From positions 372,001-436,000 of the forward strand of contig NZ_JADZ01000006.1 in the NCBI RefSeq assembly GCF_000518645.1: 64,000 nucleotides of DNA, in the 5' to 3' direction. This DNA comes from Curvibacter gracilis ATCC BAA-807 (GTDB lineage: Bacteria > Pseudomonadota > Gammaproteobacteria > Burkholderiales > Burkholderiaceae_C). The notes beneath the pieces are model-generated. The model saw nothing but the letters and a program-made list of their open reading frames with translations, was not told where the DNA came from and ran no database searches. This document shows, piece by piece, positions 18,329-26,990 of the stretch; position 1 is the stretch's first letter, and each line of letters starts with the position of its first letter. The position numbers and the translations under genes are program-made.

Positions 18329-20272
18329 ATGGGCTTTTCGAGTTTCGTGGTGCAGCTGCTCAACGGTCTGGCGGGGGCGTCCTCGCTGTTCCTGGTGGCT
18401 GCAGGTTTGTCGCTGATCTTCGGGGTCACGCGCATCGTCAATTTTGCGCACGGCTCCTTCTTCATGCTGGGCATCTACCTGGCCTACAGCCTGGTGGGGG
18501 CGCTGGGCAACAGCCTGGGCTTCTGGCCGGCCCTGTTGCTGGCGGCGCTGGGGGCCGGCCTGATCGGCGCGGCGGTCGAGATGCTGCTGCTGCGCCGCAT
18601 CTACAAGGCGCCCGAGCTGTTCCAGCTGCTGGCCACCTTTGCCTTGGTGCTGGTCATCAAGGATGCCGCGCTGTGGATCTGGGGCCCCGAAGAGCTGCTG
18701 GGCCCGCGGGCCCCGGGCCTGGCCGGCTCGGTGGGCATCCTGGGGCGCAACTTCCCGGCCTATGACCTGTTCCTGATCGTGGTCGGCCCGGTGGTGCTGG
18801 GCGCGCTCACCCTGCTGCTCACCCGCACCCGCTGGGGCACCCTGGTGCGCGCCGCCACGCAAGACCGCGAGATGGTCAGCGCCCTGGGCGTGAACCAGGC
18901 TTGGCTGTTCACGGCCGTGTTCGCCCTCGGGGCCCTGTTGGCCGGCCTGGGCGGCGCCCTGCAATTGCCGCGCGAGCCCGCCACCCTGGAGATGGACCTC
19001 AACACCATCGGCGCCGCTTTCGTGGTGGTGGTGGTGGGTGGCATGGGCTCGATCCCGGGCGCCTACGCCGCCGCCTTGCTGATCGCCGAGATCAAGGCCG
19101 TGTGCATCTGGCTGGGCGTGGTCGAGCTGTTCGGCTACAGCGTGTCGTTTTCCAAGCTCACCCTGGTGGTCGAGTTCCTGGTCATGGCCGTGGTGCTGGT
19201 GGTGCGCCCCTGGGGCCTGATGGGCAAGCCCCAGGCCACCAGCCGCAACGTGGGCCTGCCCGAAGCCCCGCTGCGTCACCCCGGCACCTGGTTCAAGGTG
19301 GGCGGTGTCTTGCTGATGGCCCTGCTGGTGCTGCTGCCCTGGCTCACCGCCGATTCGCCCTACCTGTCGGTGCTGGCCATCGACCTGATGATCGCGGCCC
19401 TGTTCGCGGCCAGCCTGCACTTCATCATGGGGCCGGCCGGCATGCACTCGTTCGGCCACGCCGCCTACTTCGGCATCGGGGCCTATGCCGCCGCGCTGCT
19501 GGTGCGCAGCGCCGGCCTGCCCATGGAGCTGACCCTGCTGCTGGCGCCCCTGGTAGCGGCGGCCGGGGCCTTTCTGTATGGCTGGTTCTGCGTGCGCCTG
19601 TCGGGCGTCTACCTGGCCATGCTGACCCTGGCCTTTGCCCAGATCACCTGGGCCATCTGCTACCAGTGGGATGGTTTCACCGGCGGCAGCAACGGCCTCA
19701 CCGGGGTGTGGCCGGCCGAGTGGCTGTCTGACAAGACCCACTACTACTACCTGACCCTGGCGCTGGTCACCGCCGGTGTGCTGCTGCTGCGCCGCGTGCT
19801 GTTCTCGCCCTTCGGCTATGCCTTGCGCGCCGGGCGCGACTCGGCCCTGCGGGCCGACGCCATCGGCATCGACGTCAAGCGCATGCAGTGGGTGGCCTTC
19901 ATCATCGCCGGGGGCTTTGCCGGCCTGGGCGGGGCGCTGTTCGCCTTCTCCAAGGGCAGCATCTCGCCCGAGAGCCTGGCCGTGGGCAAATCGGTCGATG
20001 GTCTGGTGATGGTCTTGCTGGGCGGGTTGCAGACCCTGTCGGGCCCGGTGGTGGGCGCCGTCACCTTCACCTGGCTGCACGACACCGTGGCGCGCAACAC
20101 CGACTACTGGCGCGCCATGCTGGGCGGCATCATCTTGCTGCTGGTGCTGCTGTTCCCGCAGGGCATCGCGGGCTCGATCAAGCACGCGGTGGAGCATTGG
20201 CGTGAGGGGCGCAAGCCTCGCAGCCCGAGCAACGCCGCAAGCCCTGTTTCTGCATCCAAGGAGGCCGCATGA
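18329..20272 (+). CDS. Fused LivH-LivM-type ABC permease
   Basis: About 647 residues holding two branched-chain-amino-acid-type permease domains in one chain. Residues about 1-290 match LivH (LIFGVTRIVNFAHGSFFMLG near 32, then GALLAGLGGALQLPREP and FVVVVVGGMGSIPGAYAAALL). After a hydrophilic linker near 300, residues about 325-630 match LivM (HFIMGPAGMHSFGHAAYFGIGAY, then IIAGGFAGLGGALFAFSKG). In the archetype these are separate genes. The start at ATG 18329 has a GAGGG-type site upstream; a GTG at 18305 would add eight residues. The stop overlaps the next start by 4 bp (ATGA). Confidence 0.92.
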   Translation: MGFSSFVVQLLNGLAGASSLFLVAAGLSLIFGVTRIVNFAHGSFFMLGIYLAYSLVGALGNSLGFWPALLLAALGAGLIGAAVEMLLLRRIYKAPELFQLLATFALVLVIKDAALWIWGPEELLGPRAPGLAGSVGILGRNFPAYDLFLIVVGPVVLGALTLLLTRTRWGTLVRAATQDREMVSALGVNQAWLFTAVFALGALLAGLGGALQLPREPATLEMDLNTIGAAFVVVVVGGMGSIPGAYAAALLIAEIKAVCIWLGVVELFGYSVSFSKLTLVVEFLVMAVVLVVRPWGLMGKPQATSRNVGLPEAPLRHPGTWFKVGGVLLMALLVLLPWLTADSPYLSVLAIDLMIAALFAASLHFIMGPAGMHSFGHAAYFGIGAYAAALLVRSAGLPMELTLLLAPLVAAAGAFLYGWFCVRLSGVYLAMLTLAFAQITWAICYQWDGFTGGSNGLTGVWPAEWLSDKTHYYYLTLALVTAGVLLLRRVLFSPFGYALRAGRDSALRADAIGIDVKRMQWVAFIIAGGFAGLGGALFAFSKGSISPESLAVGKSVDGLVMVLLGGLQTLSGPVVGAVTFTWLHDTVARNTDYWRAMLGGIILLLVLLFPQGIAGSIKHAVEHWREGRKPRSPSNAASPVSASKEAA

Positions 20273-21042
20273 GTCTGCTCAAAGTGTCCGGCCTGGGCAA
20301 GGCCTTTGGCGGCGTCAAGGCCGTGGACGGCATCCATTTCGAACTGGCCGCCGGCGAGTTGCTGGCCCTGATCGGCCCCAACGGGGCCGGCAAGTCCACC
20401 ACCTTCAACATGGTCAACGGCCAGTTGCCGGCCGACAGTGGCTCCATCGTGCTCGACGGCCACGAGCTGGTGGGCCGCAAGCCGCGCGACATCTGGCGCC
20501 TGGGCGTGGGCCGCACCTTCCAGATCGCCGAGACCTTTGCCTCGCTCACCGTGGTCGAGAACGTGCAGATGGCCTTGATCTCGGTGGACGACCGGCTGTT
20601 CTCCTTCTGGCGCAAGGCCTCGGACCACCAACGCGACGAGGCCCTGGCCCTGCTCGATCAGGTGGGCATGAAGGCGCAGGCCGACCGGCCCTGCAGCGAG
20701 CTGGCCTATGGCGACGTCAAGCGCGTCGAGCTGGCGATCGCCATGGCCAACTCGCCCAAGCTGCTGCTGATGGACGAGCCCACCGCCGGCATGGCACCCA
20801 AGGAGCGCAATGACCTGATGGCCCTGACCAAGCAGTTGGTGATCGACCGCGGCATGGCCGTGCTGTTCACCGAGCACAGCATGGACGTGGTGTTCGCCTA
20901 CGCCGACCGCATGATCGTGCTGGCCCGCGGCCGCCTGATCGCCGAGGGCAAACCCCTCGAACTGCGCGACCACCCCAAGGTGCAGGAGGTGTACTTCGGC
21001 TCCGGCAAGACCTTCGAAAAGAAAGAGACGGCATCGGCATGA
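20269..21042 (+). CDS. LivG-type ABC ATPase
   Basis: A 257-residue cytoplasmic ATPase of the branched-chain-type importer. Walker A GPNGAGKST is near residue 37, the signature region LAYGDVKRVELAIAMA near 145, Walker B LLLMDEPTAGM near 162 and the H-loop TEHSMDVVF near 202. It has the long LivG-type insertion after Walker A. The signature reads AYGDVKRVE rather than LSGGQ, as is common in the LivG group. Start and stop overlap both neighbours by ATGA, so translation is coupled. Confidence 0.92.
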   Translation: MSLLKVSGLGKAFGGVKAVDGIHFELAAGELLALIGPNGAGKSTTFNMVNGQLPADSGSIVLDGHELVGRKPRDIWRLGVGRTFQIAETFASLTVVENVQMALISVDDRLFSFWRKASDHQRDEALALLDQVGMKAQADRPCSELAYGDVKRVELAIAMANSPKLLLMDEPTAGMAPKERNDLMALTKQLVIDRGMAVLFTEHSMDVVFAYADRMIVLARGRLIAEGKPLELRDHPKVQEVYFGSGKTFEKKETASA

Positions 21043-21788
21043 GCCAGAGCAGCATCTCCACCCCCGCGACGCTGTTGCAGGCCCGGGGCCTGGCCGCCTG
21101 GTATGGCGCCGCGCAGATCCTCTACGACATCGACCTTGACGTGAAGCGCGGCGAGGTGGTGGCCCTGATGGGCCGCAACGGGGCCGGCAAATCGACCACC
21201 CTCAAGGCCTTGATGGGCATGCTGGCCAAGCGCCGCGGCCAGATCGAGTTCCTGGGCCAGGACATCTCGCGCAGCGAGCCCCATGTGGCGGCCCGCCTGG
21301 GCTTGGGCTTTGTGCCCGAGGACCGGCGCGTGTTCACCGACCTCAGCGTGACCGAGAACCTGGAGGTGGGGCGCCAGCCGCCGCGCCGTTGGCCCGACGG
21401 CAGTGCCGCCCCCGAGTGGACGCCCGAGCGCCTGTACACCCTGTTCCCCAACCTGGGCGAGATGCGCCAGCGCGCCGGCGGCCGCATGAGCGGCGGCGAG
21501 CAGCAGATGCTGACCGTTGCTCGCACCCTGATGGGCAACCCCTACCTGGTGCTGCTCGACGAGCCCAGCGAAGGCGTGGCCCCGGTCATCGTCGAGCAGA
21601 TGGCGCACATGATCCTCGAGCTCAAGGCCCAGGGCGTGAGCATCCTGCTGTCCGAGCAGAACATGCACTTTGCCGAGCTGGTCTCCGACCGCGCCTATGT
21701 GCTTGAAAAAGGCCAGATCCGCTACCAGGCTTCGATGGCCGAGCTGGCCGCCAACGAAGAGGTGCGTCGGGCCTACCTCAGTGTGTAA
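21039..21788 (+). CDS. LivF-type ABC ATPase
   Basis: A 249-residue second ATPase subunit. Walker A GRNGAGKST is near residue 46, the canonical signature MSGGEQQMLTVAR near 150, Walker B LVLLDEPSEGVAP near 170 and the H-loop LSEQNMHFAELV near 205. It pairs with the LivG-type subunit to drive the fused permease. The 107 bp that follow hold short TTGTG/CTTGTG repeats and the ribosome binding site of the nicotinamidase gene. Confidence 0.92.
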   Translation: MSQSSISTPATLLQARGLAAWYGAAQILYDIDLDVKRGEVVALMGRNGAGKSTTLKALMGMLAKRRGQIEFLGQDISRSEPHVAARLGLGFVPEDRRVFTDLSVTENLEVGRQPPRRWPDGSAAPEWTPERLYTLFPNLGEMRQRAGGRMSGGEQQMLTVARTLMGNPYLVLLDEPSEGVAPVIVEQMAHMILELKAQGVSILLSEQNMHFAELVSDRAYVLEKGQIRYQASMAELAANEEVRRAYLSV

Positions 21789-21895
21789 AAGCCCGCGGGG
21801 CGGCACGGCTCCTGCTTGCCCTTGTGTTCGTGCTTTTGCTTGTGCTTGTGCCGTGTGTTGTTGTCACCTTCATCCCAACCCCCAGGAGTGATGCC

Positions 21896-22633
21896 ATGTC
21901 TTCTCAATCTTCGATGTCTCAACGCCGCCAGTTCCTTCAATCTGCTGCCCTGCTCGGGCTGGCGGGTGCGGGCCTGACGCAACGCGCCTTCGCGGCGGCC
22001 ATCAAGCCCGGTGCCGACAGCGCCCTGATCGTGGTCGATGTGCAGAACTGCTTTGTGCCCGGTGGCACGCTGCCCGTGGCCAAGGGCGATGAGGTGGTGC
22101 CCGTGATCAACCGCATCGCCCCCGCCTTCGAGAACGTGGTGGTCACGCAAGATTGGCACACCCAGGCCCATGCCTCGTTTGCCAGCAGCTACCCCGGCAA
22201 AAAGCCTTTTGAAACCACCAAGCTGAGCTATGGCCAGCAGGTGCTGTGGCCCGACCATTGCGTGCAAGGCACCGACGACGCCGCGCTGCACAAGGACCTC
22301 AAGGTGCCGCAGGCCCAGATCATCCTGCGCAAGGGCTTCCACCAGCACGTCGACAGCTACTCGGCCTTCGAAGAGGCCGACCGCAAGACCGCCACCGGTC
22401 TGGCCGGCTACCTCAAGGCCCGCGGCATCAAGACCGTGTTCGTGACCGGCCTGGCCACCGACTTCTGCGTGGCCTGGACTGCCCTCGACGCGCGCCGCCT
22501 GGGCTTCAACACCTATGTGATCGAAGACGCCTGCCGCGGCATCGACCTCAATGGCTCGCTCGAGGCCGCCTGGAAGCAGATGAGCGCCAAGGGCGTCAAG
22601 CGCATCCAGTCCAGCGACCTGGCCCTGGCCTGA
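21896..22633 (+). CDS. pncA: Tat-exported nicotinamidase
   Basis: A 245-residue nicotinamidase of the cysteine hydrolase family that converts nicotinamide to nicotinate and ammonia. The catalytic triad is visible as D48 (VVDVQNCFVPGG), K146 (LRKGFHQH) and C191 (GLATDFCVAWTALDA). The metal site is D86, H88 and H92 (DWHTQAH) with H121 (LWPDHCVQGT). Uniquely, SQRRQFLQ at residues 8-15 plus a hydrophobic stretch ending AFAAA is a twin-arginine signal, so the enzyme should be periplasmic, whereas PncA is normally cytoplasmic. AGGAG lies 7 bp before ATG 21896, which fixes the start. It would feed nicotinate to the adjacent importer and NicAB. Confidence 0.9.
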   Translation: MSSQSSMSQRRQFLQSAALLGLAGAGLTQRAFAAAIKPGADSALIVVDVQNCFVPGGTLPVAKGDEVVPVINRIAPAFENVVVTQDWHTQAHASFASSYPGKKPFETTKLSYGQQVLWPDHCVQGTDDAALHKDLKVPQAQIILRKGFHQHVDSYSAFEEADRKTATGLAGYLKARGIKTVFVTGLATDFCVAWTALDARRLGFNTYVIEDACRGIDLNGSLEAAWKQMSAKGVKRIQSSDLALA

Positions 22634-22698
22634 CCTGCTGAAAACCCCCTGTGCCGACCGGCCTTGCCCGGTCACACTGGACAGCCGTGCGTTTTCGG

Positions 22699-22714
22699 TT
22701 CAGTGAACACTGAA
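22699..22714. promoter_or_regulatory. Palindromic candidate operator upstream of nicAB
   Basis: TTCAGTG-AA-CACTGAA is a perfect 7-bp inverted repeat 46 bp before the nicA start. It overlaps a second palindrome, GTTCA-G-TGAAC, and a further TGAA follows. This looks like a regulator-binding site and suggests that nicAB can also be transcribed from its own promoter in the 127-bp gap. The cognate regulator is not identified; the symmetry differs from the repeat at 12941-12962. Confidence 0.45.
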
Positions 22715-22760
22715 TGAAATCGACGTTCGTCCTTCTCCTGCACCGCTTGTCAGATTCGCC

Positions 22761-23252
22761 ATGCCCACCCCCAACCTTGAGGTCAACGGCCAGGCCGTGA
22801 CCCTGCCCGACTCGGCCCAGGCCACCCTGCTGCACGTGCTGCGCAACGACCTGGGTCTGAACGGGCCCAAGTACGGCTGTGGCCTGGGGCAATGCGGGGC
22901 CTGCACCGTGTGGGTGGACGGCGTGCCGGCGCGGGCCTGCGTGATCCCGGCCCAAGGGGTGGCCGGGCGCTGCATCACCACGCTCGAAGGCCTGGCCGGC
23001 TTGTCGGCCCAGCCCGGCCTGCACCCGGTGCAGCAGGCCTTCATCGACGAGCAGGCCGCCCAATGCGGCTACTGCCTCAACGGCATGGTGATGATGGCGG
23101 CGGCCCTGCTGGTGCGCGATCCCGAGCCCAGCGAGGCCGCGATCCGGCGCGAGCTCTCGCGCAACCTGTGCCGTTGCGGCACCCATGTCGAGATCGTGCG
23201 CGCCGTGCAGCGTGCCGCCGTGCTGCTGCGTGGCGCAGGGGAGGGCGCATGA
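22761..23252 (+). CDS. nicA: Nicotinate dehydrogenase small [2Fe-2S] subunit
   Basis: A 163-residue electron-transfer subunit of the xanthine dehydrogenase family. The plant-type [2Fe-2S] site is KYGCGLGQCGACTVWVDG (near residue 35). The second, all-helical cluster is QCGYCLNGMVMMAAALL with NLCRCGTH (near 100-138). In Pseudomonas putida KT2440, NicA and NicB together hydroxylate nicotinate to 6-hydroxynicotinate. The stop codon overlaps the nicB start by 4 bp. Length and motif order fit NicA and related two-component hydroxylases such as IorA. Confidence 0.9.
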   Translation: MPTPNLEVNGQAVTLPDSAQATLLHVLRNDLGLNGPKYGCGLGQCGACTVWVDGVPARACVIPAQGVAGRCITTLEGLAGLSAQPGLHPVQQAFIDEQAAQCGYCLNGMVMMAAALLVRDPEPSEAAIRRELSRNLCRCGTHVEIVRAVQRAAVLLRGAGEGA

Positions 23253-26200
23253 GCCAATCCACGATCCAGCCCATGATCCAGCCCACGATCCGGCGTGCCG
23301 AGATCCCCCAGCACCGCGCCGACTACTTTGCGGCCCAGGGCGTGCTGCTGGTCTGGCGCGATCCGCCCCCGCCGCCCATCCCCACCCCGGGCCAGCCCAT
23401 GGCCGTGCCCAGCAACCCTGCCGAAGGCCCCGAGCTCCTGCTGGCCGTGTGGGACGACGGCTCGGTCACCGCGCTCAACGGCCACGTCGACCTGGGCACC
23501 GGCATCCGCACGGCGCTGGCGCAGATCGTGGCCGAAGAGCTCGATGTTCCCCTTGCCGCCGTGCACATGGTGCTGGGCGACACCACGCGCGCGCCCAACC
23601 AGGGCGCCACCATCGCCAGCGCCACGCTGCAGATCCATGCCCAGCCGCTGCGCCTGGCCGCCGCCCAGGCCCGCCATTGGCTGCTGGCCGAGGCCGCGGC
23701 CCAAGCGGGCTGCCCGCCCGAATCCCTCACCCTGCGCGACGGTCTGTTGCAAGGGCCCGGGCTCGCCGAGGCCTGGCCCCTGGGCCGGCTGTTGCAAGGC
23801 CGCCAGGCCTCCTTGCGACTCGACCCGGCCACCGCCACCAAGCCGGCCGCCGATTACCGGCTGGTCGGCCAATCCGTGCCGCGCGTGGACATCCCGGCCA
23901 AGGTCCGGGGCGAAGGGGATTTCGTCCACGACTTCCGCCTGCCCGGCATGCTGCACGGGCGAGTCGTCCGTCCGCCCTATGCCGGGGCCGACCATGGCGA
24001 CTTCATCGGCAACACGCTGGAGTCCGTCGACGAGGCCTCGGTGGCCCACATCCCCGGTCTGCGGGCGGTGGTGGTGATCCGCGATTTCGTGGGCGTGGTG
24101 GCCGAGCGCGAGGAGCATGCCGAGCAGGCCCTGCGCGAGCTGCGCGTGCGCTGGAAGCCCTGGCCCGGCCTGCCCGACCTGGGCCAGCCCGAGGCCGTGC
24201 AGCAGGCGCTGCGCGACAACCCCGCCACCCAGCGCCGCCTGGTCGATGAGGGCGACGTGGACGCCGCCCTGGCGCAGGCCGCCCAGCCCATGCCGCGCAC
24301 CTATGTCTGGCCCTACCAGCTGCATGCCTCGCTGGGCCCTTCGTGCGCGGTGGCCCATTGGCAGCAACAGGATCAAAACCCCCGGCTGGCCGTGTGGGCC
24401 GGCACCCAGAACCCGCATGTGCTGCGCGCCGATCTGGCCCGGCTGATGGGCCTGCCCGATGTGGCCATCGACCTGGTGCGGCTGGAGGCCTCGGGCTGCT
24501 ACGGCCGCAACGGCGCCGACGACGTGGCCGCCGATGCGGCCCTGCTGTCGCGGGCCGTGGGCGCGCCGGTGCGCGTGCAGCTCACCCGCGAGCAGGAGCA
24601 CCTGTGGGAGCCCAAGGGCACGGCCCAGCTCATGCAGGTGCGCGGGGGGCTGAACGCCGACGGCTCGGTGGCCGGCTACGACTTCGAAACCTCCTACCCC
24701 AGCAACGGCGCGCCCACGCTGGCCCTGCTGCTCACCCGCAGCATCGAGCCGGTGGCACAGGCCTACGAGATGGGCGACCGCACGGCCCGCCCGCCCTACG
24801 ACTACGACAACCTGCGCGTGGCGGTGAACGACATGCCGCCCGTGATCCGCGCCTCGTGGCTGCGCGGCGTGTCGGCCCTGCCCAACTCCTTTGCCCACGA
24901 GAGCTACATCGACGAGCTGGCCACCGCGGCCGGTGTCGACCCGGTGGCCTTCCGCCTGCAGCACCTGAGCGACCCGCGCGCCATCGAACTGGTGCAGGCC
25001 ACGGCGCAAAAAGCCGGCTGGCAGCCCCACACCGCCCCGCGCCTGCAGGCCGACCCCGAGCAGCCCGACTGGCTGCACGGCCAGGGCTTTGCCTACGCGC
25101 GCTATGTGCACAGCAAATGGCCCGGCTTCGGCGCCGCCTGGGCCGCCTGGGTGGCTGATGTGGACGTCAACCGCAAGACGGGCGAGGTGCATGTGCGCCG
25201 CGTGGTGGTGGGGCACGACGCGGGCCTCATGGTCAACCCCGCCGGCATCGAGCGCCAGGTGCATGGCAACGTGGTGCAGACCACCAGCCGGGCCCTCAAG
25301 GAGCAACTGCAGTTCGAGACCCCGACCGCCCCGCTGACCGGGCCAACACTTGCGCCGGCACCCGTGCTCTCCAGCCGCGACTGGGGCAGTTACCCCATCT
25401 TGAGCTTCCGCGAGGTGCCGGTGGTCGAGATCGTGCACATGCCGCGCCCCGGCGAGCCAGCACTGGGCGCGGGCGAGTCGTCCTCGGTGCCCGGCACGGC
25501 GGCCATCGCCAACGCCATCTTCGACGCCACCGGCGTGCGCTTCCGCGCGCCGCCTTTCACGCCCGAGGTGGTGCGCGCCGCGCTGAATCCCTTGCCCCCC
25601 GCCGCCCAGGGCGCAGACGCCGAAGCACCGCCCCAGGCCTTGCCGGCGCCCGTGCCCGCCGGCCTGCCGCCGGACGCGCTGCTGCCGCGCCAGCGCCGCC
25701 CCTGGGCCCGTGTCGGGGCGCTGCTGGCGGCGGGCGTTGGCATCGGCCTCGGTGTGCTGGGCTGGCGCCCCGCCATCGCGCCGGTTCAGAGCGCGGGCGG
25801 GGCATCGGTCTACAACGCCGCCACGCTGGAGCGTGGGCGGCTGTTGGCCGCAGCCGGCGACTGCGCGGTGTGCCACACCGCGCCCGGCGGGGCCGTCAAC
25901 GCGGGCGGCCGCGCCATGGACACGCCCTTTGGCCGCCTCTACACCAGCAACCTCACGCCCGACCCCGAGACCGGTCTGGGCCGCTGGTCCTTCAGCGCCT
26001 TCCAGCGCGCCATGCGCGAGGGCCTGTCGCGCGACGGCCATCATCTGTACCCGGCCTTCCCCTACACCGCCTTCGCCAAGATGAGCGATGACGACCTCAC
26101 CGCGCTCTACGCCTGGCTGATGTCGCAGCCCCCGGTGCGGGCCGAGACCCCGGCGCCCGAGATGCGCTTTCCCTTCAACCAGCGCTGGCTCATGGCGGGC

Positions 26201-26986
26201 TGGAACGCGCTCTACCACGACCCCCGGCCCTGGACCCCCGAGACCGGCCAGAGCCCCGAGTGGAACCGGGGCGCCTACCTGGTGCAGGGCCTGGGCCACT
26301 GCGGCGCCTGCCACACCCCGCGCAACGCGCTGGGCGCCGAGCAGGGCGGGGCGGCATTTTTATCCGGCGCGCTGATCGATGGCTGGGAGGCCCCGGCCCT
26401 CACCGGCCTGTCGCGCGCCCCCGTGCCCTGGACGGCCCAGGCCCTGTACCACTACCTGCGCCACGGCCACAGCGCCCAGCACGGCGCCGCCCTGGGCCCC
26501 ATGGCCCCGGTGGTGCGCGAGCTGCAAGCCCTGCCCGACAGCGACATCCGTGCCATGGCCACCTACCTGGCCAGCTTCAACCTCTCCGTGCCCGATGCCC
26601 CCGAACAGGCGGCCCGACAGGTCGCCACCGCTGCCGCCCAGGCCCCCGCCCCGGGCCGCGTGCAGCGCCTGTTCGAAGGCGCCTGCGCCGCCTGCCACCA
26701 CGACGGCGACGGCCCGCGCCTGCTGGGCGCCAACGTGCCCCTGGCCCTGAGCAGCAAGCTGCACAGCGAACACCCCGACAACCTGCTGCGCACCCTGCTG
26801 CACGGCGTGCGCGAGCCCGCCACGGCCGAGCTGGGCTTCATGCCCGCCTTCGACCAGGCCCTGAGCGACACCCAGCTCGTCGAGCTGGCCGGCTGGATGC
26901 GCCAGCGCTACGCCCCTGGCCAGCCCGCCTGGGCGGATCTGCCGGGGGCGCTGGCGCGGCTGAGGGCGGCGCCTGGGCATCCGTGA
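23249..26986 (+). CDS. nicB: Nicotinate dehydrogenase large subunit: molybdopterin domain fused to tri-haem cytochrome c
   Basis: A 1,245-residue catalytic subunit. Residues about 50-790 are the molybdenum-cofactor domain of the xanthine dehydrogenase family, with GHVDLGTGIRTALAQI near the N-terminus and the catalytic Glu of GAGESSS near 743. A membrane helix lies near 825-845. Three CxxCH haem sites follow: CAVCH (near 871), CGACH (near 1017) and CAACH (near 1146). This fusion is the hallmark of NicB, which passes electrons to the respiratory chain instead of to FAD/NAD. An open frame runs upstream through nicA, but ATG 23249 overlapping the nicA stop is the expected start. Isoquinoline or aldehyde oxidation is the alternative, but context favours nicotinate. 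Confidence 0.9.
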   Translation: MSQSTIQPMIQPTIRRAEIPQHRADYFAAQGVLLVWRDPPPPPIPTPGQPMAVPSNPAEGPELLLAVWDDGSVTALNGHVDLGTGIRTALAQIVAEELDVPLAAVHMVLGDTTRAPNQGATIASATLQIHAQPLRLAAAQARHWLLAEAAAQAGCPPESLTLRDGLLQGPGLAEAWPLGRLLQGRQASLRLDPATATKPAADYRLVGQSVPRVDIPAKVRGEGDFVHDFRLPGMLHGRVVRPPYAGADHGDFIGNTLESVDEASVAHIPGLRAVVVIRDFVGVVAEREEHAEQALRELRVRWKPWPGLPDLGQPEAVQQALRDNPATQRRLVDEGDVDAALAQAAQPMPRTYVWPYQLHASLGPSCAVAHWQQQDQNPRLAVWAGTQNPHVLRADLARLMGLPDVAIDLVRLEASGCYGRNGADDVAADAALLSRAVGAPVRVQLTREQEHLWEPKGTAQLMQVRGGLNADGSVAGYDFETSYPSNGAPTLALLLTRSIEPVAQAYEMGDRTARPPYDYDNLRVAVNDMPPVIRASWLRGVSALPNSFAHESYIDELATAAGVDPVAFRLQHLSDPRAIELVQATAQKAGWQPHTAPRLQADPEQPDWLHGQGFAYARYVHSKWPGFGAAWAAWVADVDVNRKTGEVHVRRVVVGHDAGLMVNPAGIERQVHGNVVQTTSRALKEQLQFETPTAPLTGPTLAPAPVLSSRDWGSYPILSFREVPVVEIVHMPRPGEPALGAGESSSVPGTAAIANAIFDATGVRFRAPPFTPEVVRAALNPLPPAAQGADAEAPPQALPAPVPAGLPPDALLPRQRRPWARVGALLAAGVGIGLGVLGWRPAIAPVQSAGGASVYNAATLERGRLLAAAGDCAVCHTAPGGAVNAGGRAMDTPFGRLYTSNLTPDPETGLGRWSFSAFQRAMREGLSRDGHHLYPAFPYTAFAKMSDDDLTALYAWLMSQPPVRAETPAPEMRFPFNQRWLMAGWNALYHDPRPWTPETGQSPEWNRGAYLVQGLGHCGACHTPRNALGAEQGGAAFLSGALIDGWEAPALTGLSRAPVPWTAQALYHYLRHGHSAQHGAALGPMAPVVRELQALPDSDIRAMATYLASFNLSVPDAPEQAARQVATAAAQAPAPGRVQRLFEGACAACHHDGDGPRLLGANVPLALSSKLHSEHPDNLLRTLLHGVREPATAELGFMPAFDQALSDTQLVELAGWMRQRYAPGQPAWADLPGALARLRAAPGHP

Positions 26987-26990
26987 CGGC

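Noticed and set aside
18143-20197. A 684-codon minus-strand frame opposite the fused permease
   Set aside because: Gln/His/Gly-rich complement of membrane-helix codons; no recognisable domain, and it overlaps a clear transporter gene.
22892-23248. An upstream extension of the nicB frame through nicA
   Set aside because: The extension is out of frame with the conserved NicA protein and has no similarity; the ATGA overlap at 23249 is the normal arrangement.
23069-26314. A 1,081-codon minus-strand frame opposite nicA/nicB
   Set aside because: Antisense shadow: the plus strand encodes unmistakable Fe-S, molybdopterin and haem motifs, while the minus frame shows only repetitive Gly/His/Arg-rich sequence.
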